Shown here: positions 1-6,395 of the stretch, piece after piece
How the letters are laid out: each line of letters starts with the position of its first letter
How positions within the stretch are numbered: position 1 is the first letter of the stretch
From: Clostridium sp. CAG:632
GTDB taxonomy: Bacteria; Bacillota; Clostridia; Lachnospirales; Lachnospiraceae
Assembly (NCBI GenBank): GCA_000431515.1
Contig: HF991357.1
Span: 10,601-18,102 of the forward strand
Reading direction: 5' to 3'
Length of the DNA: 7,502 nt
Position numbers and translations under genes: made by a program
The notes under the pieces: model-generated
The model's database searches: none
The model's input: only the letters and a program-made list of their open reading frames with translations
What the model was told of the DNA's origin: nothing

Positions 1-587
1 CCTTTATGATGGCGGCCGCCGCGACCGGTGGTAACATCCTGATCAAGAATGTCATTCCGAAGCATCTGGAGGCGATCAGTTCCAAGCTGACAGAGATCGG
101 AGCAACCGTAGAGGAATACGATGATGCGGTACGCGTGATCGGAGATAGGGAGAAACGGCTGGGTGCAACACAGATCAAGACACAGCCATATCCGGGTTTT
201 CCGACTGATATGCAGCCGCAGATGGCGATTACACTTGGACTTTCGGAAGGAACCAGTGTGATTACCGAGAATATTTTTGAAAATCGTTTTAAATATGTGG
301 ATGAGTTAATGCGCATGGGTGCGAATATCAAGGTAGAGGGTAATATGGCAATTATTACCGGCGTGGACCATTACAGCGGTGCTTCCGTGGTGGCACCGGA
401 TCTCCGGGCAGGTGCGGCACTGGTGATCGCAGGGTTGGCGGCAGAAGGCTTTACCGTTGTGGAAGACATCAAGTATATCCAGCGCGGTTATGAGCGGTTT
501 GAAGAGAAATTACGGGCCTTGGGCGGTAAGATTGAGATCGTGGAAACCGAGAAGGATATTATGAAGTTTAAGCTGAAGGTCAGTTAG
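1..587 (+). CDS. murA: MurA, UDP-GlcNAc 1-carboxyvinyltransferase (C-terminal part, cut by window start)
   Basis: This enzyme transfers enolpyruvate from PEP to UDP-GlcNAc in the cytoplasm, the first committed step of peptidoglycan synthesis. The frame is open to the left edge (bases 3-5 read Phe), so the gene starts outside the window. About 195 residues remain of the roughly 420 usual for the family, so the active-site loop Cys is not visible. Seen motifs, counted from the Met at base 6: MAAAATGGN (2-10), the catalytic-Asp motif GFPTDMQPQM (64-73, Asp68), PDLRAGAALVIAGL (131-144, Arg134) and QRGYERFEEKLRALGG (159-174, Arg160). These match the Asp305, Arg371 and Arg397 segments of E. coli MurA. 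The gene ends TAG and is followed by an intrinsic terminator, so it is not part of the next operon. Clostridia often carry two MurA paralogues, and which one this is cannot be told from this piece. Confidence 0.96.
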   Translation, partial: FMMAAAATGGNILIKNVIPKHLEAISSKLTEIGATVEEYDDAVRVIGDREKRLGATQIKTQPYPGFPTDMQPQMAITLGLSEGTSVITENIFENRFKYVDELMRMGANIKVEGNMAIITGVDHYSGASVVAPDLRAGAALVIAGLAAEGFTVVEDIKYIQRGYERFEEKLRALGGKIEIVETEKDIMKFKLKVS

Positions 588-602
588 GAATCTGGGGAAA
601 TG

Positions 603-634
603 AGGAGCGAACAGTTTGAAGGTTCGCTCTTTTT
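603..634 (+). terminator. Intrinsic terminator after murA
   Basis: GAGCGAAC (605-612) pairs perfectly with GTTCGCTC (622-629) around a 9-nt loop. The stem can be extended by a G-U and an A-U pair, and a short T run (630-634) follows. It sits 15 nt after the murA stop and separates murA from the sigma-factor operon. Confidence 0.9.
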
Positions 635-662
635 ATGTTTTAAAGAAAAAAATGCAGAAAGT

Positions 663-690
663 TGAAGACAAACGGATACCTGTCTCGTTC
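663..690 (+). promoter_or_regulatory. Possible ECF-type promoter of the sigma operon
   Basis: TGAAGA (663-668) and CGTTC (686-690) resemble the -35 (TGAAAC) and -10 (CGT) elements used by Gram-positive ECF sigma factors. The 17-bp gap compares with the 16 usual for SigW-type sites. A start near base 697 would give a leader of about 28 nt to the GTG start at 725. No convincing housekeeping promoter was found between the terminator at 634 and the gene. Autoregulation is common for ECF operons, but this match is only suggestive. Confidence 0.3.
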
Positions 691-724
691 TATTAAACAG
701 AGAGGGAAGGAGGTAGATAGGATC

Positions 725-1228
725 GTGGATATCAATATATCAGCGCTGATGGATCGATATCAAAACTTAATATTTTCCATTTGTTATCAGATGACCGGCG
801 ATTATTTTGCGGCAGAAGATCTGACGCAGGACACGTTCGTATCTGCTTATCGGAATCTGGAGCAGTTCGACGGCAGCTATGAGAAGGCATGGCTGTGCAG
901 GATTGCGGCAAATAAATGCACCGATTACCTGAAATCGGCGAAGCGGAGGTCGGAGCCGGTGGACTGGGATGAGATGCAGGATCTTCCGGCAGAGGATACC
1001 GGACCGGAGCAGGAAACCTATGAGGCACTGGTGCGGGAGCAATTGTTACAGCGATGCCGGCAGTTAAAGCCGCCATATGATCAGATTGCAGAGTTATATT
1101 TCTACCGGGAGGAATCACCGGAGGCAATTGCCGGGAAGTTAAACCGGAACCGAAAGACCGTACAGACACAGATTTATCGGGCACGAAGTATGTTACAGAA
1201 GCTATATCGAAAGGAGGAGTTCCTATGA
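725..1228 (+). CDS. ECF-family RNA polymerase sigma factor
   Basis: A 167-residue sigma-70 family protein of ECF size and layout, with region 2 and region 4 only. Region 2 covers about residues 8-75 and includes AAEDLTQDTFVSAYRNL (29-45), the core-binding and -10 recognition helices. Region 4 covers about 112-160, with helix-turn-helix SPEAIAGKLNRNRKTVQTQI (131-150) for the -35. The GTG start at 725 is chosen because AAGGAGGT (707-714) lies 10 nt upstream. The frame stays open to a TTG at 662, but that codon has no ribosome site, and residues from it would precede the conserved domain. The next gene, a one-span membrane protein, overlaps it as ATGA and is the likely anti-sigma factor. Its regulon is unknown. 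The membrane-protein partners suggest envelope stress, which is inference. Confidence 0.92.
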   Translation: MDINISALMDRYQNLIFSICYQMTGDYFAAEDLTQDTFVSAYRNLEQFDGSYEKAWLCRIAANKCTDYLKSAKRRSEPVDWDEMQDLPAEDTGPEQETYEALVREQLLQRCRQLKPPYDQIAELYFYREESPEAIAGKLNRNRKTVQTQIYRARSMLQKLYRKEEFL

Positions 1229-1662
1229 ATCAGGGATATTTGTCAGACGAAGAGCTGAAGAGACTGATCGAAGATGTTGAAGATAATAAGATGCTGCAGG
1301 CGCCGGCGAATCTAAAGCAACAGGTGCTGGAAACACTGGATGCGGATAAGTCATGCATCAGAACGAAGAAGCAGCGGAAGAAATTAGTCATATTTGAGAT
1401 GAAGATTGCCGGCGGACTGGCAGCGGCTATGCTGATGCTGTTCCTTTTGCCGATTACGGCACAGGGAGAGCAGGCCGGAGAGACTGCGGGGAAAGATCCG
1501 ACTGTCATTGAAGTAAAGACGCAGGAATTCTTCCATGTATGCAGACAGATTTCCGATCGGATGGTAGAAGAGATCAGCGAGGCCAGCGACCGGATGTTAG
1601 ATCCGTGGCTGGATAAATCGGCAGAGTCAACCGAAGAGACAGAGCCGGGACAGAATGAATAA
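1225..1662 (+). CDS. Single-span membrane protein, probable anti-sigma factor
   Basis: A 145-residue protein with a charged cytoplasmic N-terminal part (1-60), one hydrophobic segment (about 61-79, IAGGLAAAMLMLFLLPITA) preceded by a Lys/Arg-rich stretch (KKQRKK), and an acidic exterior tail (80-145). Its start overlaps the sigma-factor stop as ATGA, and AAGGAGGA (1211-1218) lies 6 nt upstream, so the two are translationally coupled. Position, topology and coupling are those of an ECF anti-sigma factor. The N-terminal part lacks the HxxxCxxC zinc motif of classic ZAS-domain anti-sigma factors; it has only Cys44, with Cys106 outside. The assignment rests mainly on context. It could instead be a small membrane sensor of unknown type. 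Confidence 0.7.
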   Translation: MNQGYLSDEELKRLIEDVEDNKMLQAPANLKQQVLETLDADKSCIRTKKQRKKLVIFEMKIAGGLAAAMLMLFLLPITAQGEQAGETAGKDPTVIEVKTQEFFHVCRQISDRMVEEISEASDRMLDPWLDKSAESTEETEPGQNE

Positions 1663-1702
1663 GAGATATAAGAAGAGTAAGAAAAGAAAGGATTGATGAG
1701 AT

Positions 1703-2452
1703 ATGCGTAGAAAGAAAAGTAAGTTTTTGACATTTATATTCTCCCTGCTTCCGGGAGCCGGAGAGATGTATATGGGATTCATGAAAATGGGAGTGTCCCT
1801 GATGGCAGAATTTTTCGGGATTATATTCCTGGCAACGGTTACGGAGGTAAGTCAGCTGTTGCTGATCGATATTATCCTGTGGTTTTATGCATTCTTCCAT
1901 GTACACAGCATTGCCGGAGCTTCTGATGAGGAGTTCAGCCGGCTGGAGGATAAATATCTGATCCCGTTGTATGAGTCAAATCCGGGACGGCAGTCTAAGA
2001 TGATGCGGAGATTCTGCTCTATTGTGCTGATTGTTCTGGGGGCATTTATGCTGTGGAACATGGGTATTAAGATGCTTGGCAGTATCCTTTATCTGCCGGG
2101 AGTAGAGTATGTTCCGAAGGTTTTGGTTGCAGTTGGCCTGATCCTACTGGGAATCGTGATGATTCAGGGCAAGAAGGAGGCTCTGGATCAGGAAGAGGCA
2201 GACAGTCAGAAGACATCGGAACAGCCGCCGATACGTCAGATCATTAAGAATGAGACAGCATGGAGTGAGGCGTCCAATGAGCAGGCCGTGAAGAATCAGA
2301 CTGCATGGAATGAGGTTGCCGGAGAACAGGCCGCAAAAAACGAAGCAGTGAAGTATGAGGCCGGTCATGAAACAGGTAATGAGGCCGGACAGATAGCGGA
2401 GCAGGCAACAGGACAGGCCGCTACATCGGAAGGAGGCGCAGATCATGAGTGA
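1703..2452 (+). CDS. TM2-like multi-span membrane protein with repetitive C-terminal tail
   Basis: A 249-residue protein of unknown function. The N-terminal part resembles TM2-type proteins: FLTFIFSLLPGAGEMYMGF (8-26) and MGVSLM, then a second hydrophobic block ending IILWFYAFFHVHSIAGASD (57-75). Two more spans lie at about 105-126 and 137-155. From about 156 the protein turns into a hydrophilic tail rich in Ala, Glu, Gln and Asn with 15-residue repeats (182-226). Start: ATG at 1703 with GAAAGGA (1686-1692) 10 nt upstream. It begins 40 nt after the anti-sigma gene with no terminator between, and overlaps the next gene by 8 nt, so it belongs to the same operon. The role is probably in the membrane under the sigma factor's control. 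Nothing here points to an enzyme. Confidence 0.85.
   Translation: MRRKKSKFLTFIFSLLPGAGEMYMGFMKMGVSLMAEFFGIIFLATVTEVSQLLLIDIILWFYAFFHVHSIAGASDEEFSRLEDKYLIPLYESNPGRQSKMMRRFCSIVLIVLGAFMLWNMGIKMLGSILYLPGVEYVPKVLVAVGLILLGIVMIQGKKEALDQEEADSQKTSEQPPIRQIIKNETAWSEASNEQAVKNQTAWNEVAGEQAAKNEAVKYEAGHETGNEAGQIAEQATGQAATSEGGADHE
2246..2380 (+). repeat. Three degenerate 45-bp / 15-residue tandem repeats in the TM2-like protein tail
   Basis: Within the TM2-like protein, residues 182-196 (KNETAWSEASNEQAV), 197-211 (KNQTAWNEVAGEQAA) and 212-226 (starting KNEAVKYEAGHE) are tandem copies. The first two match closely and the third has diverged. More irregular Ala/Glu/Gly/Gln repeats follow to the end of the protein. 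Confidence 0.8.
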
Positions 2453-2831
2453 TTTACAGGAAGTACAGGGCCTGCAGGGCATACAGCCACTGCAGGAAAT
2501 CAGACAGGAACAGGAAACAGAACCGGTATGGACACACCGGACGAAACGGACGCACCGGATCGGAACGATCACGTTCGGACTGATGCTGGTTGGGTTTGGA
2601 GTTGGATTCTTACTGCATATTATAAATCCGGAAATCACATATTTCACAGTCTGGCAGTTTTGGCCATGTACTTTGATTTCGCTTGGGATTGAGGTATTGA
2701 TCAGTACCTTTTATGCAGAAAAAGCAAAGTACGACGGTTGGGCAATCGCACTTTGCTTCCTGATCGTATTCTTTTCCATGGGGTTAGCAGGAACAGAATT
2801 TCTATTTGATTACTGGGACAGATTCTTTTGA
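2445..2831 (+). CDS. Small three-span membrane protein, LiaF-like transmembrane domain
   Basis: A 128-residue protein with a hydrophilic, Gln/Glu-rich start (1-30), a basic stretch (HRTKRTHR, 31-38), and three hydrophobic segments at about 39-60, 68-90 and 97-118. The pattern GLMLVGFGVGFLL followed by FWPCTLISLGIEVL (72-85) matches the Gly-rich first span and the WP-x-LIxLGI second span of the LiaI/LiaF-like transmembrane domain. Proteins with that domain often occur in envelope-stress operons. The extracellular LiaF C-terminal domain is absent. Start: ATG at 2445 with GGAAGGAGG (2428-2436) 8 nt upstream, overlapping the previous gene by 8 nt. It is last in the sigma operon, and its final 22 nt overlap the 3' end of murG on the other strand. 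Confidence 0.82.
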   Translation: MSDLQEVQGLQGIQPLQEIRQEQETEPVWTHRTKRTHRIGTITFGLMLVGFGVGFLLHIINPEITYFTVWQFWPCTLISLGIEVLISTFYAEKAKYDGWAIALCFLIVFFSMGLAGTEFLFDYWDRFF

Positions 2832-3889
2832 CAGGCATCATTGATCAGATCCACGATCAGATCAATGGAATTTGTCATCCGGCTGTTTTTCATGGCCGCC
2901 TGGTAGTCTGCCCGGTGAGTATATACCTGATCAACAGCATTTAACAGGGTTTCCTTTGTGAGATCTTCCTCCGGAAGAACATAACTGAAGCCCTGTTTTT
3001 TAAATGATTCTGCATTCAGGATCTGGTCACCGCGGCTGGCCTTGGCACCTAACGGAATCAGAAGATTTGGCTTGGCAAGTGCCTGAAGCTCGCAGATCGC
3101 ATTGGCTCCGGCTCTGGAGATCACAATATCAGCAAGAGCGAGCAGAGAGCTTAATTCCTTCTTGATGTATTCATACTGGACATAGCCGTCACGATGCTCA
3201 TAAGCAATGTCCAGCTTTCCTTTTCCGCATAAATGAATGATCTGATAGGTCTTTAAAAGCTCGTCCAGACATTCCCGAACGGCCTCATTCACTCTCACAC
3301 TTCCGGTGCTGCCACCGATTACAAGGATGGTCGGCTTATTTGCCTGAAGACCGGTGAACTGAATGGCATCCAGCGGATTACCGTGAAATAATTCCTGACG
3401 GATCGGAGTTCCGGTCAGCACGGCTTTTCCCTTCGGGAGATGCTCCATAGCTTCCGGAAAGTTACAGCAGATCTTGGCTGCACTTGGAATACAGAGCTTG
3501 TTTGCCAGACCCGGAGTCATATCAGATTCATGGATGATCGCCGGGATCCGATGATTCTTGGCAGCTATAACAACCGGAACGGATACGAATCCGCCTTTAC
3601 TGAATACGACATCCGGTTTTAGACTCTTCATCAGACGGGAAGCCTCTCCGTACCCTTTAATAACCCGGAACGGATCTGAGAAATTCTTTACATCAAAGTA
3701 GCGGCGCAGCTTTCCGGATGAAATCCCGTGATACGGAATGCGCATATCTTCTATCAGCTTCTTCTCGATTCCGTTATAGGAACCGATATAATGAATGTCA
3801 TAACCCTCTTCCTTCAGCTTTGGGATCAAAGCAATGTTGGGGGTGACGTGTCCGGCTGTTCCGCCGCCGGTTAAAATAATTCGTTTCAT
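2810..3889 (-). CDS. murG: MurG, lipid II-forming N-acetylglucosaminyltransferase
   Basis: This enzyme adds GlcNAc from UDP-GlcNAc to lipid I, making lipid II on the inner face of the membrane. It is 359 residues, normal family length, with the two-lobed GT28/GT-B layout. Seen: the N-terminal Gly-rich loop TGGGTAGHVTPN (7-18), FSKGGFVSVPV (96-106), HESDMTPGLANK (120-131), the C-domain loop GGSTGSVRVNEA (192-203), the donor-binding stretch ISRAGANAICELQALAKP (257-274) and LIPLGAKASRGDQILNA (277-293). The HESDMTPG form, in place of HEQNxxPG, marks the MurG class also found as a stand-alone gene in Bacillus cereus. ATG at 3889 has AAGGAGGG (3893-3900) just upstream. It starts 9 nt after the TSCPD gene and is co-transcribed with it. 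It does not sit in a dcw-type cell-division cluster here. Confidence 0.96.
   Translation of the reverse strand: MKRIILTGGGTAGHVTPNIALIPKLKEEGYDIHYIGSYNGIEKKLIEDMRIPYHGISSGKLRRYFDVKNFSDPFRVIKGYGEASRLMKSLKPDVVFSKGGFVSVPVVIAAKNHRIPAIIHESDMTPGLANKLCIPSAAKICCNFPEAMEHLPKGKAVLTGTPIRQELFHGNPLDAIQFTGLQANKPTILVIGGSTGSVRVNEAVRECLDELLKTYQIIHLCGKGKLDIAYEHRDGYVQYEYIKKELSSLLALADIVISRAGANAICELQALAKPNLLIPLGAKASRGDQILNAESFKKQGFSYVLPEEDLTKETLLNAVDQVYTHRADYQAAMKNSRMTNSIDLIVDLINDACQKNLSQ
2839..2867. repeat. 8-bp inverted repeat with nested direct repeat, at the convergent 3' ends
   Basis: CATTGATC (2839-2846) is exactly complementary to GATCAATG (2860-2867) across a 13-nt loop. GATCAGAT also occurs twice in direct orientation (2843-2850 and 2855-2862). 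It lies inside the murG coding region (encoding SIDLIVDLI) and just after the LiaF-like stop. There is no T run, so it is not a classic terminator. Confidence 0.5.
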
Positions 3890-3898
3890 ATGCCCTCC

Positions 3899-4144
3899 TT
3901 ATTTATTGGCAATGGCTTCCTTTAATGCGGTTGCCAGCTGGTCCGGACAGGAAGTAGGACGGAAACCGCAACGGATACCCTCCATACGGCTGATCGCTTC
4001 ATTGACATCCATACCTTCGACTAAGGCAGCGACACCCTGTGTGTTGCCGTTGCATCCGCCGGTAAATTTAACATTGCGCACCTTGTTGTCAATGACATCA
4101 AAGGAAATCTGTGAAGAACAGGTTCCGTGTGTTTTATATACCAT
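3899..4144 (-). CDS. TSCPD-domain protein, four-cysteine type (TIGR03905-like)
   Basis: An 81-residue protein that is one whole TSCPD domain. The name motif appears as TSCPD at 64-68. Four cysteines (9, 31, 59, 66) sit in THGTCSSQI, GGCNGNTQG and GIRCGFRPTSCPD, the spacing of the stand-alone four-cysteine family. Related domains occur at the C-terminus of class II ribonucleotide reductases, and a metal-binding role is usually assumed. The function of the stand-alone form is not known. ATG at 4144 has AAAGGAGTGA (4151-4160) 6 nt upstream. It is the first gene of a two-gene unit with murG, with a good promoter about 60 nt upstream. Confidence 0.9.
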   Translation of the reverse strand: MVYKTHGTCSSQISFDVIDNKVRNVKFTGGCNGNTQGVAALVEGMDVNEAISRMEGIRCGFRPTSCPDQLATALKEAIANK

Positions 4145-4170
4145 ACTGAATCACTCCTTTTGTGAAATAC

Positions 4171-4189
4171 GGGATACTATCATTATCCC
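4171..4189 (-). promoter_or_regulatory. 6-bp inverted repeat in the TSCPD-murG leader
   Basis: GGGATA (4171-4176) and TATCCC (4184-4189) form a perfect inverted repeat with a 7-nt centre. It lies between the predicted transcription start (about 4197) and the TSCPD ribosome site (4151-4160). It could be a repressor operator or a leader hairpin. No T run follows on the minus strand, so it is not a terminator for the upstream agrA-like gene. Confidence 0.4.
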
Positions 4190-4203
4190 TAAATGTAAGA
4201 AGA

Positions 4204-4232
4204 ATTATAGCAGTCTACGGTTATTTTTGCAA
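4204..4232 (-). promoter_or_regulatory. Sigma-A promoter for TSCPD-murG
   Basis: Read on the minus strand, TTGCAA (4227-4232) is a -35 with 4 of 6 consensus bases. A 17-bp spacer follows, then a perfect -10 TATAAT (4204-4209) preceded by an extended TGC (4210-4212). Transcription should begin near 4197, leaving a leader of about 50 nt to the TSCPD start. The -35 lies inside the last codons of the agrA-like gene. Confidence 0.85.
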
Positions 4233-4985
4233 TCTGTTTTCACTCTGCAGTGCCTGTGAAACATGGTTGATCCCACGTGTGGATGCCAGACAGGTAGTGC
4301 CGTTGGTCAGATAGATGGACTGTGTTTCACGATCGACACGCAGGACATGGTTCAGATTGACCAGACATCCTTTGTGAGAACGGATAAAATAGGATGGAAG
4401 CTCGCTGCTGATCTTCGCCAGGGTACCGTAGAATTCTGCGGTCCGATGTTCCATAACCACCAGTATCTTGTGAGGAACCGGGGAGGCGGTAATATAAAGG
4501 ATATCATTGGAACGGAACTGAACAGTCTGGTGTCCGATTTTAAAGGCAATGGTATCTTCGGATTTTCCCGGCGTTAGATAGCGGGCAACTGCCTGATTCA
4601 GACAATCATGAATGCGGGAGGTAATATCCCAGCCGTCGTCCTTCAGAATGAAATCCATAGCTTCTACTTTATATTTAAATGTAAGCATTGCCATTTCAGA
4701 ATGGGTGGTAATAAAGACAATAAAGCCGCGGGAATCAAATTCACGGATCTGCTGTGCCAGCTCAAAGCCGTCCATGGATGCATGCAGATCGATATCTAAT
4801 AGATAGAAGCCCGCATGAGCGTTTTTTAAATAATGCTGTTTGGCAGCATGGAGCAGCTCTTCCGGTGTGGTTACGGCTGTAAGTAGCTCAACATCATATT
4901 CTTCGATCAGGATCAGGTTTTCAATTGTTTGTCTGTATTGCTGCAAAAGAACCGGATTGTCCTCGCAAATAAAAACCGGTAGCAT
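4221..4985 (-). CDS. agrA: AgrA-like response regulator (receiver + LytTR DNA-binding domain)
   Basis: A 254-residue two-component response regulator, the expected partner of the adjacent kinase. The receiver domain covers about 1-135, with acidic pair Glu8-Asp9 (FICEDNPVLL), phospho-acceptor Asp64 in FYLLDIDLH, Thr93 in FITTHSE and Lys115 in DFILKDD. The LytTR DNA-binding domain covers about 143-245, with IAFKIGHQTVQF, FIRSHKGCLVNLNHV (200-214) and TRGINHVSQAL. This is the AgrA pattern. ATG at 4985 is chosen because AAGAGGTGA (4991-4999) gives 8 nt from GAGG to the ATG. A GTG at 4994 would start inside that site, although it would overlap the kinase stop as GTGA. It lies 5 nt after the kinase gene and is co-transcribed with it. 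No terminator separates it from TSCPD-murG. Confidence 0.93.
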   Translation of the reverse strand: MLPVFICEDNPVLLQQYRQTIENLILIEEYDVELLTAVTTPEELLHAAKQHYLKNAHAGFYLLDIDLHASMDGFELAQQIREFDSRGFIVFITTHSEMAMLTFKYKVEAMDFILKDDGWDITSRIHDCLNQAVARYLTPGKSEDTIAFKIGHQTVQFRSNDILYITASPVPHKILVVMEHRTAEFYGTLAKISSELPSYFIRSHKGCLVNLNHVLRVDRETQSIYLTNGTTCLASTRGINHVSQALQSENRLQK

Positions 4986-4990
4986 CGTGA

Positions 4991-6310
4991 TCACCTCTTA
5001 GGATAGATTGTTAAAGTCTGCGTAAATGCATGGTTCTCATAGGATGGTGTAGATTGAATATTGCGATAGTTTTTTAATGTCTGTCTGGCCAGATAGAGTC
5101 CCATTCCGCGATGTTCACCCTTGGTAGAATAATTCAAGGTGCCTAATTTCTGGAGCTGGAGCGGAAATTCCTGACAGGTATTCCGTATAATGAAAACAAC
5201 GGCATCTGAGTCTGTAAGGACGGCAACATGGAGCTGTCGTTGATCGTCGGAAAGCTCCGGAGCGTTCAAGGCATCAATAGCATTGTCCAGATAAATCCCC
5301 AGCACACGGGCAATATCTATCGGATCTGCATCCAGCCGGCGGATCGGTTCCCGGATTTCCAGAGTAACAGAAATATTCATTTCCACAGCCTTTACAAATT
5401 TATTGTATAAAATACTCTTGATTTCTGCAATCTCAAGATTCTGTAATTGTCCGAGATCCTGATAACTGTTCTGAAACATGGTGCGGGTCGGTGAAATCTT
5501 GGTTTCGTAGAAGTCTGTCAACGCAGCCCAGTCTTTATTGGCAACGTAATAATCCATGGTGGTCAGCAGGTTTAAGTAGTCATGTTTGAAGCCACGGAGA
5601 TTCTGATAAAGCTCTTCAACCTGAGCCGTATAGTTCTGCAGGCTCTTATATTGGACATTCTGGGTCTGCAGCTTCACATCCCGCTTGAACATATGGATCA
5701 GGAGAATGATAAACAGACAGGTGATCATAAAGAATACGATAAACAGGAGCGTATTTACATACACCAGCTCCTGTGGGAAGTTCTGAGTTTCTTCATAGGT
5801 ATAATTATAGACAAAGATCATGGCACATAGCCCAAGATAAACCAGAAATAATGTGGTGAATGGAAAGGACAGGTTTAATTTATTACCGATAAAATGCTGG
5901 TATAGCCAGCGCAGACCAAAGGAAACAAATAGTAAGAGCACCGTAAAAAGGGTATAGTAAACAATAGGATAATTGGTAATAGCATCCAGTTCCGATATGC
6001 CATGTGTCAAGTGTTGAAAGGCTAGCAGACCATAGTTTAAAACAATGGATAGTAGATAGTTAAACAAGGATAGACAAACGGCCAGAATATTGCGTTTGGT
6101 TAAGATATAGATATAAATAAAAATCAGGCATAGTTCAATGTATGGCGAAAAATCAGATAGAAAAACAATACAGGTGGGAGATGTAATAAAAAACAGGAGA
6201 TGCAAAATTATTTTATTACGCGTGTTTAACAAGCCCAAAATAGGGATAAGTAGAACAATATATAAATCAACAACACCAAATATGTAATATGAAAATTCGT
6301 AAAATGTCAA
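4991..6310 (-). CDS. agrC: AgrC-like peptide-sensing histidine kinase
   Basis: A 439-residue membrane kinase of the HPK10/GHKL type, the likely receptor for the AgrD-derived peptide. Residues 1-210 are hydrophobic, with about six or seven spans. A linker helix leads to the phospho-accepting His243 in LRGFKHDYLNLL (238-249). The HATPase domain follows: N-box LDNAIDAL (341-348) and G-box STKGEHRGMGLYLARQ (395-410). Start: TTG at 6308-6310 with AGGTGA (6317-6322) 6 nt upstream. The next Met codon is far inside the membrane region (about residue 164), so a non-ATG start is required. The gene is divergent from agrB and followed 5 nt later by the agrA-like gene. The first 210 residues are visibly more AT-rich than the neighbours, as expected for a membrane domain. 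Confidence 0.93.
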   Translation of the reverse strand: MTFYEFSYYIFGVVDLYIVLLIPILGLLNTRNKIILHLLFFITSPTCIVFLSDFSPYIELCLIFIYIYILTKRNILAVCLSLFNYLLSIVLNYGLLAFQHLTHGISELDAITNYPIVYYTLFTVLLLFVSFGLRWLYQHFIGNKLNLSFPFTTLFLVYLGLCAMIFVYNYTYEETQNFPQELVYVNTLLFIVFFMITCLFIILLIHMFKRDVKLQTQNVQYKSLQNYTAQVEELYQNLRGFKHDYLNLLTTMDYYVANKDWAALTDFYETKISPTRTMFQNSYQDLGQLQNLEIAEIKSILYNKFVKAVEMNISVTLEIREPIRRLDADPIDIARVLGIYLDNAIDALNAPELSDDQRQLHVAVLTDSDAVVFIIRNTCQEFPLQLQKLGTLNYSTKGEHRGMGLYLARQTLKNYRNIQSTPSYENHAFTQTLTIYPKR

Positions 6311-6357
6311 ATCTTGTCACCTGCCTTGTATTTTTTTGCATACATGCTTTAAAATCC

Positions 6358-6387
6358 AACGTTTATGACAAAAACGGAAACGATAGA
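6358..6387 (+). promoter_or_regulatory. Putative AgrA/LytTR binding site (two direct repeats)
   Basis: AACGTTTAT (6358-6366) fits all nine positions of the known LytTR half-site pattern [TA][AC][CA]GTTN[AG][TG]. After exactly 12 nt comes AACGATAGA (6379-6387), which fits seven of nine. The 21-bp period places both repeats on one face of the helix, as in known AgrA sites. The second repeat overlaps the position of the agrB -35, which has no consensus hexamer, as expected for an activator-dependent promoter. Confidence 0.65.
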
Positions 6388-6395
6388 AATTTATA

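Noticed and set aside
662..724. Upstream TTG start adding 21 residues to the sigma factor
   Set aside because: No ribosome site before the TTG. The strong AAGGAGGT at 707-714 fits GTG 725, and the extra residues fall outside the conserved sigma domain.
732..1184. Minus-strand open frame opposite the sigma factor gene
   Set aside because: Composition is Pro/Ser-rich and resembles no family. It is a shadow of the well-supported plus-strand gene.
2839..2867. Inverted repeat as a terminator for the sigma operon or murG
   Set aside because: No T run on either side, and it lies within murG codons, so it is noted only as a repeat.
3834..4259. Plus-strand open frame opposite murG/TSCPD/agrA ends
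   Set aside because: It spans three well-supported minus-strand genes and the promoter, with no ribosome site or recognisable domain.
6338..6347. GCAT-AC-ATGC palindrome upstream of agrC
   Set aside because: Only 4-bp arms in an AT-rich region, expected by chance.
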